A DNA stretch of 61,417 nt from Stieleria sedimenti. Its GTDB lineage: Bacteria > Planctomycetota > Planctomycetia > Pirellulales > Pirellulaceae. Both the position numbers and the translations under genes were made by a program. Below the pieces are notes generated by a model that worked only from the letters and a program-made list of their open reading frames with translations, searched no databases and was not told where the DNA came from. The stretch lies in assembly GCF_025060895.1 (NCBI RefSeq), contig NZ_JANZKV010000067.1, positions 11,234-72,650 of the forward strand, given 5' to 3'. Positions 39,289-48,501 of the stretch are shown piece after piece (within the stretch, counting starts at the first letter, position 1; the number at the start of each line of letters is the position of its first letter).

Positions 39289-40677
39289 TCAGCCGTCGAT
39301 GACGCGATTGATTGCGTCGGCGAGTTTGCCCACGTGGGGTGGTTGCATGCAAGTATTGTGCGTCCCCGGGATCGAGTGCAGCGAGAGATGTTTTCCGACC
39401 AAGTAACGCCACCCGAGCGAACGATCGCTATAGCGCGTTCCGATCAGCCCGGTGGGGCCGGCGACGCGGAACAGATGCAGTGGCAGTTCGTCCGGTTGGA
39501 TCGCATAATCCAAGAACGCTTGAACGTTGGTGCGGATTTGTTCGGGATCGCCCTCGTCATCGCGAAATTGGAATCCGGCATCGGCCGTGATCGGATCGTT
39601 GCGACGCCGCATCCGTTTCGCGTTGAGCGTCTGGATCAATTTCCCGAAGGCTTCGCGACTGTTCAACGAACGAACACGGTTACGGACGCGGACCAGATTC
39701 CCTTTCATCCGGTCGACTTGTCGGTTCCATTTGGGCGCGTGGACGTAAGCCGCTTCCGTGCCCGATTCGACAATCATCAGGGCATCGATCGACTGGCCGA
39801 GTTGCTTCAGCTGCCGGGCGATCTCGTACCCCAACAGCCCACCCCAACAGAACGCAAGGACCAAACGGGGGCCGTCGGGTTCGGCACGGACCCAAGCGTC
39901 CACATACAGTTTGGCCAACGCTTCGATCGTCGACGGGCTGTCGGCCGGTGGAGGTTGGTGGGTGACATACAGCGTTCGCCGGGGCGCTAAGTCGGCGGCC
40001 AGGTAGTGGGCGTAGTGGCACTGTCCACCGACCTCGTGGACCAGCAACAGCGATCCTGCTTGCTTGCCCGACCTGACTTTGGAGATCACCGAACCGGCGC
40101 GGGCTTGCTGCGGTGATGCCTCGTCTCGCGATCGATGCTCCGCCGCTGCCGCCAACTCCGCTAACGAGTTGCATTCCAGGATATCTTTCGGTTCAATCTC
40201 CAGTCCGGCTTCCCGCGCCATTGAGATCAATCGAATGCTCAGCAGCGAATCACCGCCGATGTGAAAAAAGTTGTCCCGGGGCGAGACGTGATCGTGACGC
40301 AACAAGTGGCAACAGAGTCGAACCAGAATCCGCTCGTGATCGGTCAGGTTATCGTTCATTTCTGTGACGAGCCGAGGAATATCCAGATCCATCGATGCCA
40401 GCCGGCGTCGATCCACTTTGCCCGAGCCTGTTCGCGGAATCGCATCAACTCGCACGATGCGACGGGGGATCAACGCCGCAGGCAATCGTTGGTGCAACTT
40501 GCGACGTAGCTCTTGATCGCTGATTCCACTTGAGTCCGAGACCACCCAAGCAACCAATTCTTTCGATGTGGGACCGGCGTCGGTAGGGCCAAGTGAATTC
40601 AGTTGATCGGCGAGCCATCGTCGTTGTCGCTGCGTCAACGCGTCGACGCGATTGGCGATCGATTCGCTGTGTTTCAT
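39289..40677 (-). CDS. NRPS subunit: C-terminal part of an A domain, PCP, thioesterase
   Basis: 462 residues from ATG at 40677. Residues 40-95 are only the C-terminal lid of an adenylation domain: LRRKLHQRLPAALIPRRIVR and the A10 motif GSGKVDRR with the catalytic Lys87. There is no A1-A8 core. A carrier domain follows (DNFFHIGGDSLLSIRL, attachment Ser144), then a thioesterase (about 205-462). The nucleophile motif reads AFCWGG, so Cys277 takes the place of the usual Ser, and the Gly before it is Ala; His440 lies in SIPGTHNTCMQPPHV. The missing A-domain core is at the end of the preceding protein, whose stop overlaps this start (ATGA at 40674-40677), so the two must assemble to complete module 2 and release the product. 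Confidence 0.92.
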   Translation of the reverse strand: MKHSESIANRVDALTQRQRRWLADQLNSLGPTDAGPTSKELVAWVVSDSSGISDQELRRKLHQRLPAALIPRRIVRVDAIPRTGSGKVDRRRLASMDLDIPRLVTEMNDNLTDHERILVRLCCHLLRHDHVSPRDNFFHIGGDSLLSIRLISMAREAGLEIEPKDILECNSLAELAAAAEHRSRDEASPQQARAGSVISKVRSGKQAGSLLLVHEVGGQCHYAHYLAADLAPRRTLYVTHQPPPADSPSTIEALAKLYVDAWVRAEPDGPRLVLAFCWGGLLGYEIARQLKQLGQSIDALMIVESGTEAAYVHAPKWNRQVDRMKGNLVRVRNRVRSLNSREAFGKLIQTLNAKRMRRRNDPITADAGFQFRDDEGDPEQIRTNVQAFLDYAIQPDELPLHLFRVAGPTGLIGTRYSDRSLGWRYLVGKHLSLHSIPGTHNTCMQPPHVGKLADAINRVIDG

Positions 40678-43600
40678 TTGACTGCCCTCACGACCAGCAT
40701 TGAGTCGGCCCACCATGCGTCTTTGGTGTCTTCGGGAATCGAAAGCGGCTGGACTCTCATTTGGATCTCACCAAAATGTTCCAGCAGACTGCGTTGATGT
40801 CGACGGCTCAATGAATCAACCTCAGTTGTCAAATACGTGAACACGCCGCCGTCACGGAGCAACCGTGCCGCAACGGGGAAGAAATGTTCTGCAAACGTCG
40901 CGCTGTTGGCGACATACTGAATAAACTCCGTCTCGTTCATCGGAAACGCATGGAAAAAGACGCTGTCATACGTGTCCAGCTTGTCGACGTTGTCCTGCCA
41001 GGGCCCAGGAATGAGGCGGATCTTCGGATCTGAGTATTGTTTTCGCCAGGGCACGAAGTGATCGTTGATGCTGTGGGGATTCATTTCGACAACGGTATGA
41101 GAACGCACCCCGGATTCCTGAATCATCGTTGCCGCGACGCCGCGCCCGAATCCGATTTCCAAAACATCGCCATGTGACTCGGTTGCCCAATCCGCCATCA
41201 CTTTCATCAGTGGTGTTTGCCAGTCTTCCATGATCTCTTGCTCCGTCAGTCGCTCCGTCGACAGGTTGCGTGGCAGATGCGGCGCGTCACTTCCGGCAAC
41301 CATGTGCCGGGCGATGCGGTCCAATGCGTTCAGGTCAGATGCGGAGTCGCGAAGCATTTGGTTGAGCAACCACGCGCGTTGACGTTTTCGTGGTGTCGCG
41401 ATGAAGTCACCCTGTTTGATTTCGACGGACCATCGAGCGTGATCGTCTTCATACGTGAGTGTCTCTGCAACATCGTTGTCGAGTTGCAATGCCCGATCGA
41501 TCCATCGCTGAGCTTCCTCGGCCGGCAACTCGCTGAGCGCGGCGACGATCGCGTCGGGGTGATCGGAAACGGAGGCGAGGCTCCGCGGAACCGCCATGAC
41601 GGCGGCGTCCGAGACCCCGTCGATCCCGATCAATTCGGACTCGATTTCAGCCGGTTCGATGCGAACGCCGTTGACTTTGATTTGTTCGTCCAGACGTCCC
41701 ACGAAGATCAATGAACCGTCGCGACGCATGCGGGCCAGATCGCCCGTCCGGTAGAGTCGTCCTGATTGGCCCGGACGCGGATCGGGAATAAACTTCTGTT
41801 TCGTGAGCTTACGATCCGCGTGATACCCGTTTGCCAATCGCGGGCCACCAATATGGATTTCGCCGATGCATCCGATGGGGATCGACGCTCCGTCTCGATC
41901 GAGCAGGCAAACGGGAGTTCCCTCGACACTCCGCCCGATCGAAATCATGTCATCGGTCGGCCTCAGCTCTGCAACTGTCGACCAAACCGATGCCTCGGTC
42001 GGACCATACTCGTTGAACAGGCGTGCGCCCGGCAAGACACGAAAGTGCTGCCGGACCAGTGACCGCGTGCAGGATTCGCCTGCCAGGATGACGCGTTTGA
42101 GTGTCGGGAACAACGTCGGGTTTGCGTGCTTGACGAGAACCAGGTAGAGCGACGGAAGGACCAGCGTCTCGGTCACTTGATGGCGATCAATCAACGCTGC
42201 CAAACGTTGGACATCTTGCACGTCTTCATCTTGCGGCAGAATCAATTGCCCTCCGTCACAGAGCGTCCAAAAGATTCCAGCAACGGAACTGTCAAACCAA
42301 ATCGGTGACACCATCAAGTATCGCTGCGGAGCCGTTGGATAGAACGACTTGCGCGCCAAGGTCGAACGCAGCAATGCATCATGCGTGATTTCCACCCCTT
42401 TGGGTTGTCCGGTGGAACCGGAGGTATGCAGGATGTAGGCCAATGTTTGGCCCTCGGGCGCGTCAATCCGCGCACCGTTTGCGTCACCGGTCCGCGGCAA
42501 GTCACGGGGATCGATTACCGTTTCGAAAACGCCGCCCAGGCCAGATCGAATTCCGACCACGATGCGGGTGCCGACACGCGCGGAGAGTTGACGCAGACGT
42601 TCCAAGGGCAGGTCTGGATCAAAGGGCACGTAGGCACCGCCCGCTTGGAGAATCCCCAAGATTCCGACGACCAGCTCGACTGATCGCGAGAGACACACGG
42701 CGACTTTCGTGTTCGGCCCAACACCTGCCTCGCGCAGCCTCTCCGCCAGCTTGCCGCCCCGATCGATCAAGTCCCGGTATCGAATCGACTCGTCGCCACA
42801 AACCACTGCGACCGCGTCGGGAGTTTTGCGGCCGCGGCGAAGGATCCGTTCGATCACCGTCTGGCCGTGTGGAGCAATCGCCGGGGTATCGTGATTCCCA
42901 GCCAGAGCCTGCATCGCCGCTTGATCCATCTCGGTGCAAAAGTCGACTTGACCAACCCGTTGGCTCGGGTCACGCGCGAGCTGTTCGAGCAGCGATCGCC
43001 AATGCTGCGACATCAATTCGATGGTTGCCCGCTTAAATCGATTCGTGCGAAACTCAATCGCGCACTCGATCCGGGGACGCGCGTCAGCGGCGAACCAGGT
43101 CAGGTCAAATTTCGACACGCCCAGGTCAGACACTTCGGGGATCAATGTCAAACCGTCGCCGAGTTCCAGCGGCACGGGCGGTTGCTGCGGAACAAACATC
43201 GTTTCGAACAAGGTTCCGAAATGCTCAGAGAGTTCCTGGTGCGTCGCCTGACGGTGGGTCAGCAAGTCCGCGAAATCATTGCTGATCTGTCCGGCAAGTG
43301 CGTCAAAGGCGACGTCGCGTCGGATGCGACAGGCAAACGGCAGAGCTTCAATCAAGAAGCCGACTTCCCCGTCTTCCAAACTCCAGTTGTCGCGACGGCT
43401 GACCGGCATCCCGATCACAAAGTTTTCCGTCGCCGAATAGCGTGACAGCAAGACAGAATAGGCGGTCAATAAATACGTTCCGACCGAGACGCCGCATGCG
43501 GACGCGGATCGATGGATCGCCGCACTGAGTCGATCGGACAAGGAAAATCGAAACAGCTCGCCGGCCTCCGAATCCCCGGCGGAGGGTTCAAAATCAAACG

Positions 43601-46600
43601 GCAACCCGCTCGCCCGCTCGCACCCGTCCAACCGCCCCCTCCACCACGAAAAAGGGGAAAGGGGTCTTTTCTTAGGAAGATGCGAAAAAGGGGAGGGGGG
43701 GATTTTCTTCGGTTTGGACACGCGCGACGTTGCTTCCACTCCGTCAAAAAGACCCCCTTCCCCTTTAATGTAGTCGTGGGCGAATTGGTTCATCAGCAGT
43801 TGGAGGCTGTGTTGGTCGACGGCGATGTGGTGAACCGTGATGGCCAACGTGTCGCCATGATCACGGGACCGCACCAACAGTGCACGCAGCGGTCCATCGC
43901 TTGCCAGATCGAACGGACGCCGGCCTTCGGCGACGATCGCTTCTTTCGTCACATCGTGGTCCCAGAGCGTCCAGGCAAGGGGCAGGTCATCGTGCACCCG
44001 CGGGACCGGGACGCCGTCTTGTACATCGACGGTCGTGCGGAGCGCCGGATGTTGACGAATTAATGTTGCCAGACAACGTCGAACGAGTGCCGGATCGATT
44101 CGGCCGCTGGCCTTCCAGACGACTTGATACTGATAGGCCGGTGATTGCCGGTTGGAGTTCCAGTGGTACCAGATTGACCGTTGACCGGAAGAGAATTCCG
44201 CAACCGGTGTCGCGTCCGATGGGGATGGAACGGGAATGTCGGGCACGGGCGTTTGCAAGCTGGCCAACGTTTTCGCGTCACGGTGTCGAAAAACGTCCTG
44301 GATCGTGATGGAAATCCCCAGCTCGTTGGCCCGCGAGACGAACTGCATCGCATCCAGAGAAGAGCCGCCCAATTCAAAGAAGTCATCGTCGGTGCCGACC
44401 GACTTCCGATCCAGCAACGCACCGATGAGGTTGACGAGCGTGAACTCAATGGCGTTCTTCGGTGCCGTGATCGTCGCTGACGTCTGGGCGGCGTCATCGG
44501 ATCGTTGCCGGTCTAAGATCGCTTCGATTTGCCGTCGGTCGATCTTTCCATTGATGGTCCGAGGGAATCGCGGCTGGACGATGAATCGCGACGGCACCAT
44601 CGCGGCTGCAAAGCGAGTGCGGAGGTGCCGCCGAATACTGGTAACGTCGATCGCCGAATCGCCTTCGATCAACGCGACCAACCTTTCGGCACGCCCGTTG
44701 CGCATTTGCGGCAGCACGAGGCAGTCGTGCACACCTTTGCATTGTCGGATCGCCGCCGTGATTTCAGCCGGTTCGATCCGCACGCCGGACAGTTTCAGCT
44801 GATCGTCGATCCGTCCGAGAAATTCCAGTGCGCCATCGTCGCGCATCCGAACGCAATCTCCGCTGCGGTACCAGATGACGTCATCGCCGGTTGCCGGTCG
44901 CATGACGAATCGTTGACGCATCAGGTCCGGATTGGCAAGGTATCCGTTGGCCAGTCCCGCACCGCTGATCCACAATTCACCGGACACCCCAGGCGGAACC
45001 TGTTGGCCGGCCGAGTCGACGATCAGGATCGAGTTTCCGGCAACGGGTCTGCCGATACTTGCCGGACCGGAGGAGTGATCGAGCCGGTCGATAGGGTGCA
45101 GCGTCGCGCAAATGGTGGTCTCGGTCGGCCCGTAACCGTTGATCAATTTCAAATCGGGCGATCGGTCGACGATCGAGGCGAGCAGCCGCTGCGGAATCGG
45201 TTCGACGCCAACGAGTAGACGCTTCAAGTCGAGCGGTCGACCATTGGCCAGCCGCCGATCCAACGCCGGCAGGAAAAATGGCGGCAAGTACGCGCTGCCG
45301 ATCTGCATGGCACGCATCCACTCCAGCATCTCGTCGGCACTGAGGCGTTGCGTGTCACTGGGAATGCACAGCGTTCTGCCGAACAACAACGCTGAAAAAA
45401 CTTCGTACATTGCGACGTCGAAGCCGATGTTCGTCCACCACGCGCAACGACAATCCTGTTGCAAAGGCGCCATTGTTTCAAACGCTGTCAACAGATTCCA
45501 AACCGATTCGTGGCGAATCACGACGCCCTGTGGTTGGCCGGTCGACCCCGAAGTAAACAGCGCATAACACGCGTCTTGTGCCAAATCACAATTCGATTGT
45601 CGGGGCGATGCGATCGGGAGGACCGAAATGGAATTCCCGGTCGCATCGATCATCCGTGGAACGCCCGACTGTGACAGCAATTGTCTCACGCGTTCGGGAG
45701 GATTTTCCGCGTCGACGATCATGAAGCAACGTCCGCTTGCCAGGACCCCCATCATCGCGATGGCGGCTTTTTCATCACGCCGACAGAGTAACGGAACCAA
45801 TTCGCCGAACCCGGCATCCTCGATTCGTTCGGACAGGTCTTGGGCCATCTGCCGCAGCCCGTCATAGCTCAGTTGGGTCGCCGGACCGTCCACGGCGATC
45901 GCGTCATGAACTCGCTCGCATTGTTTGCAGAATCGTTGCCAGAGGTTGACGGATTCCAACGTTGAAGCGATGCCACCGTGTTTGGCCAGGAATGTGTACT
46001 CCGAATCGGTAAGCAAGTCATAGTCGGCAATACGAGTCGTCGGGGACGCACTGACCGCCATCAGCGTGTTCCGGAAATGCTGAACCGCGCGTTGACGATC
46101 GTCTGCCGAAAAGACATCGTCGCTGAAGTCGAACAGCAACTCCCATCGATCGCCGTCGAGCGGATGTGCGGAGACGGTCAGTTTGCGTTGGGGGTCTCCG
46201 TAGCCGTTGTGCAACCACCGCATCGATGTCGGCATGCCGCAAAAATCCTCCACCGTCAAGTCGATCAGGTTGAGCCCGACGTCGAAGGCGCGCTGCGATT
46301 GGGATGTCATGGCACCCGGAATCGCATTGGAGAGGAACCCCATCGACTCGGCCGCCACCTTTCGCGAGAGATCTGCAAACGTCTCCGACGAGTCGACCGA
46401 GACACGGAAGGGAAGCAGTTGCATGAACAATCCGATCGTTTCTCGGAATGCCGCGGTGGAGCGGCCGTGCGTTGTTGCTCCGATACAAATGCTCTGCTGT
46501 TGTTCGAGTCGGCTGAGCCACGCGATCATCGTTGTGGCAAACAGATTGAAATGGCTCAGTGGTGCCGTGATTTGACGAAATGGAGACACCATCACCGATG

Positions 46601-47288
46601 TCGCAATCGCTTGGTTCTCCTCGTCGTTCAACCGCACGGTGACACGGGTCTGACGCGCCGAGACCGATTCACGGCCGGCGGAATAGAATCGAGTTCCCGG
46701 CGTTGCGTCGCTGCGTTCGGCAAACCATGCCGTTTGCCGGGCAACGGATTCGTCGCATGCATGTCGGTCCTGCCAATCGATGTATTGCCGATAGTCAGGG
46801 ACATCCAATCTCGTGGGATCGCTTGCGTCTGCCTGATAGAATTTCGCCAACGTTGCCAAGATCGCTCGTCCGGCAAACGCATCGGTCAAGGCATGGTGAA
46901 TCGTCAGATAGAATTCCCAGTTGTCAGCTGACAATCGAAGGAGTATCGCGTCGCAGAGCGATCGGGTGTGATCGAAGCGACCGGCAAGTCGTTCGTTGAC
47001 GATTCGATCGGCGTCGGCCTGTGGGTCGGGTGCCGACGAAACATCGATGACGCGACACTCCTCGTCGCGAACCGCTCTCACGGCCGACTGTGTCCATTGA
47101 TCGTCAGTGGCGACGGTGCGAAGCACTTCGCTACGGCTGACCAGCTGTCCGAACGCGTCGGCGAAGCGGTGTGGATCGATGCGACCACGAATCGTGTAAC
47201 GATAGGGCACTTCGTACAGCGGGACATCCGGTTGCAGTTGTTGGCCGATCCAGATCAATTGCTGGTTGCCAGCGAATGAGGGGGGCAT
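40674..47288 (-). CDS. Nonribosomal peptide synthetase C-A-PCP-C-A(partial)-MT
   Basis: 2204 residues from ATG at 47288, which overlaps the stop of the methyltransferase gene by one base. C1: about 1-440, HHALTDA from His131 (final Gly of HHxxxDG replaced). A1: about 460-920, FTSGSTGQPQG, YGPTETTI, RIEPAEI and NGKIDRRQI, with an Asp in GFDVAMYE as expected for alpha-amino acids. PCP1: LGGSSL, Ser977. C2: about 1020-1450, HHIAVDQ from His1153, interrupted by a basic proline-rich insert (1173-1215) made by a DNA repeat. A2: about 1480-1880, HTSGSTGQPKG, NEYGPTEASVW, GRLDEQIKVNGVRIEPAEIE. Then MT (about 2005-2204) with VLEIGFGRG resembling guanidinoacetate N-methyltransferase. The A2 lid with A10 is missing and lies in the next protein. 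C1 at the front implies an acyl or aminoacyl starter loaded elsewhere, presumably on the free carrier protein of this operon. Confidence 0.94.
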   Translation of the reverse strand: MPPSFAGNQQLIWIGQQLQPDVPLYEVPYRYTIRGRIDPHRFADAFGQLVSRSEVLRTVATDDQWTQSAVRAVRDEECRVIDVSSAPDPQADADRIVNERLAGRFDHTRSLCDAILLRLSADNWEFYLTIHHALTDAFAGRAILATLAKFYQADASDPTRLDVPDYRQYIDWQDRHACDESVARQTAWFAERSDATPGTRFYSAGRESVSARQTRVTVRLNDEENQAIATSVMVSPFRQITAPLSHFNLFATTMIAWLSRLEQQQSICIGATTHGRSTAAFRETIGLFMQLLPFRVSVDSSETFADLSRKVAAESMGFLSNAIPGAMTSQSQRAFDVGLNLIDLTVEDFCGMPTSMRWLHNGYGDPQRKLTVSAHPLDGDRWELLFDFSDDVFSADDRQRAVQHFRNTLMAVSASPTTRIADYDLLTDSEYTFLAKHGGIASTLESVNLWQRFCKQCERVHDAIAVDGPATQLSYDGLRQMAQDLSERIEDAGFGELVPLLCRRDEKAAIAMMGVLASGRCFMIVDAENPPERVRQLLSQSGVPRMIDATGNSISVLPIASPRQSNCDLAQDACYALFTSGSTGQPQGVVIRHESVWNLLTAFETMAPLQQDCRCAWWTNIGFDVAMYEVFSALLFGRTLCIPSDTQRLSADEMLEWMRAMQIGSAYLPPFFLPALDRRLANGRPLDLKRLLVGVEPIPQRLLASIVDRSPDLKLINGYGPTETTICATLHPIDRLDHSSGPASIGRPVAGNSILIVDSAGQQVPPGVSGELWISGAGLANGYLANPDLMRQRFVMRPATGDDVIWYRSGDCVRMRDDGALEFLGRIDDQLKLSGVRIEPAEITAAIRQCKGVHDCLVLPQMRNGRAERLVALIEGDSAIDVTSIRRHLRTRFAAAMVPSRFIVQPRFPRTINGKIDRRQIEAILDRQRSDDAAQTSATITAPKNAIEFTLVNLIGALLDRKSVGTDDDFFELGGSSLDAMQFVSRANELGISITIQDVFRHRDAKTLASLQTPVPDIPVPSPSDATPVAEFSSGQRSIWYHWNSNRQSPAYQYQVVWKASGRIDPALVRRCLATLIRQHPALRTTVDVQDGVPVPRVHDDLPLAWTLWDHDVTKEAIVAEGRRPFDLASDGPLRALLVRSRDHGDTLAITVHHIAVDQHSLQLLMNQFAHDYIKGEGGLFDGVEATSRVSKPKKIPPSPFSHLPKKRPLSPFSWWRGRLDGCERASGLPFDFEPSAGDSEAGELFRFSLSDRLSAAIHRSASACGVSVGTYLLTAYSVLLSRYSATENFVIGMPVSRRDNWSLEDGEVGFLIEALPFACRIRRDVAFDALAGQISNDFADLLTHRQATHQELSEHFGTLFETMFVPQQPPVPLELGDGLTLIPEVSDLGVSKFDLTWFAADARPRIECAIEFRTNRFKRATIELMSQHWRSLLEQLARDPSQRVGQVDFCTEMDQAAMQALAGNHDTPAIAPHGQTVIERILRRGRKTPDAVAVVCGDESIRYRDLIDRGGKLAERLREAGVGPNTKVAVCLSRSVELVVGILGILQAGGAYVPFDPDLPLERLRQLSARVGTRIVVGIRSGLGGVFETVIDPRDLPRTGDANGARIDAPEGQTLAYILHTSGSTGQPKGVEITHDALLRSTLARKSFYPTAPQRYLMVSPIWFDSSVAGIFWTLCDGGQLILPQDEDVQDVQRLAALIDRHQVTETLVLPSLYLVLVKHANPTLFPTLKRVILAGESCTRSLVRQHFRVLPGARLFNEYGPTEASVWSTVAELRPTDDMISIGRSVEGTPVCLLDRDGASIPIGCIGEIHIGGPRLANGYHADRKLTKQKFIPDPRPGQSGRLYRTGDLARMRRDGSLIFVGRLDEQIKVNGVRIEPAEIESELIGIDGVSDAAVMAVPRSLASVSDHPDAIVAALSELPAEEAQRWIDRALQLDNDVAETLTYEDDHARWSVEIKQGDFIATPRKRQRAWLLNQMLRDSASDLNALDRIARHMVAGSDAPHLPRNLSTERLTEQEIMEDWQTPLMKVMADWATESHGDVLEIGFGRGVAATMIQESGVRSHTVVEMNPHSINDHFVPWRKQYSDPKIRLIPGPWQDNVDKLDTYDSVFFHAFPMNETEFIQYVANSATFAEHFFPVAARLLRDGGVFTYLTTEVDSLSRRHQRSLLEHFGEIQMRVQPLSIPEDTKDAWWADSMLVVRAVK
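43649..43770. repeat. Short inverted/direct repeat element in frame within the NRPS gene
   Basis: AAAGGGGAAAGGGGTCTTTT (43651-43670) pairs with 43747-43766 with one mismatch. A degenerate direct copy of the left arm begins at 43684. Read on the coding strand it gives PKKIPPSPFS and PKKRPLSPFS, replacing the usual linker between the HHxxxD half and the YWRxRL block of a condensation domain. The base composition (G and A runs) is unlike the rest of the gene. Confidence 0.72.
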
Positions 47289-48178
47289 CACGGTCTGTCC
47301 CTCCGGCGGCGCGTGAGAAACAGAAACGTCGGATCCATCCCGCTTCCCGCAATGATCTCTGCGATTTGCCAACCCGCCGCCTCGACTTCGCGACGAACGG
47401 TTGCATCGGACAAGTGATGCCAGAACAACCCCGTGTAGATTCGTTCGCCGAACTCCGTTCGGACATTTCCCGCCGTCAACCAAGCCACCGCCTTTGCAAT
47501 CCCGAATCGGACCCAAGCCCCCGCTTTTGAACTCGCCCGCTGGTTGACGTACGAAACAACGGCCACACCATCTTCGCTGCACAGGCGAGCGCATTGATCC
47601 AGGAACTCTCGTCGCCGATCGACGCCCTGCACGGTGGAATACATCCAACACGACGTGTAGACGATGTCGAAGGTTTCGGGAGGATCAAAGGTGTCGAAAT
47701 CCTCTGCGATGAAATCGGCCGGAAATCCGGCCTCGACGGCGTAGCGTTTTGCGCGATCGATCATCCAATCCAAGCGATCGATGGCGGTGACCTGATAGCC
47801 GGCATCGGCAAACCATTTGGCTTCCCTGCCTTGACCGCAGAACGCGTCGAGCAGTCGACACGAGGATCGATAGTTCAACAGCGTTGGCAACATGCGGGAC
47901 TCGTGCGGTAGCTGATAGCGGTCCGGATCGTAAAACTCGGGCCGTGAGGCGTAGGTTCTTTCAACCATGTCCGCGACATCACGTCGACGCATCAGTCCGA
48001 TCGATATCGCCTCCAACAGGAGTGCGATCGCCGGTAAAAACCAGCCCGCCGGCTCGGGGCGTCGACGAAAGCGTTCTGCCGCCGAATTCATGCCGGCGCC
48101 GAGCGTCAAACGCCAAGATCCTGTTGCGGCTGTCGATTCGGCGTCTGTCGGTTGATGCGATGTTGCGGCCGCCGGCAT
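47288..48178 (-). CDS. Class I SAM-dependent methyltransferase with an N-terminal hydrophobic helix
   Basis: 296 residues from ATG at 48178, chosen because AGGAG lies 12 bases upstream inside the end of the carrier-protein gene; an in-frame ATG at 48205 would overlap that gene. Motif I is LLDAFCGQGREAKWFADAGY followed by QVTAID, a normal Rossmann methyltransferase, and FDIVYTSCWMYSTVQG is motif II/post I. Residues about 44-63 (AGWFLPAIALLLEAISIGLM) are hydrophobic and may anchor it at the membrane. In this operon it is a likely tailoring enzyme (O- or N-methylation of the peptide), distinct from the methyltransferase embedded in the NRPS. Its stop overlaps the NRPS start by one base. Confidence 0.85.
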   Translation of the reverse strand: MPAAATSHQPTDAESTAATGSWRLTLGAGMNSAAERFRRRPEPAGWFLPAIALLLEAISIGLMRRRDVADMVERTYASRPEFYDPDRYQLPHESRMLPTLLNYRSSCRLLDAFCGQGREAKWFADAGYQVTAIDRLDWMIDRAKRYAVEAGFPADFIAEDFDTFDPPETFDIVYTSCWMYSTVQGVDRRREFLDQCARLCSEDGVAVVSYVNQRASSKAGAWVRFGIAKAVAWLTAGNVRTEFGERIYTGLFWHHLSDATVRREVEAAGWQIAEIIAGSGMDPTFLFLTRRRRDRP

Positions 48179-48186
48179 GAATCGAA

Positions 48187-48447
48187 TCAGCTCCTGCCCC
48201 GGCATGCGGCTTGGACATAGTCTGCGATGGTCTGTGGCGTTTCGAAGTTTTCGATCGTCACGTCCGCGGGCGGAACCGAGACGCCAAACTCCGTTTCAAG
48301 AAACGCGACCAACCGCATGATTCCCATCGAATCGATGTGGCCACCACCGAGCAAGTCGTCATCCTTGGAAATCGGATCCGTTTGGTTGCCCATCAGTTCA
48401 TGTTGGATGAAAGACATGAGCTTCTTCATCGGGTCGGTGTCGGTCAT
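48187..48447 (-). CDS. Free acyl/peptidyl carrier protein
   Basis: 86 residues, the usual size of a discrete carrier protein. The phosphopantetheine site is GGGHIDSMGIMRL, with Ser40 as attachment residue; DSMG rather than DSLx is a small variation. The flanking helices (FLETEFGVSVPPADVTIENF) fit the four-helix ACP fold. It lies 54 bases after the stand-alone adenylation gene and two genes after the flavoenzyme, the same set (adenylation enzyme, dehydrogenase, carrier) that makes pyrrole-2-carboxyl or dehydroprolyl thioesters in pyoluteorin, prodigiosin and anatoxin pathways. It probably carries that starter to C1 of the NRPS. Confidence 0.92.
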   Translation of the reverse strand: MTDTDPMKKLMSFIQHELMGNQTDPISKDDDLLGGGHIDSMGIMRLVAFLETEFGVSVPPADVTIENFETPQTIADYVQAACRGRS

Positions 48448-48501
48448 CGTGGCTTTGGTGGTGCGGTAATGAAGGAGCGAAGGAAAAGCATTGCCATCAC
48501 G

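Noticed and set aside
47289-47651. 121-residue N-terminal extension of the NRPS
   Set aside because: Overlaps the methyltransferase gene; the condensation domain starts right at ATG 47288.
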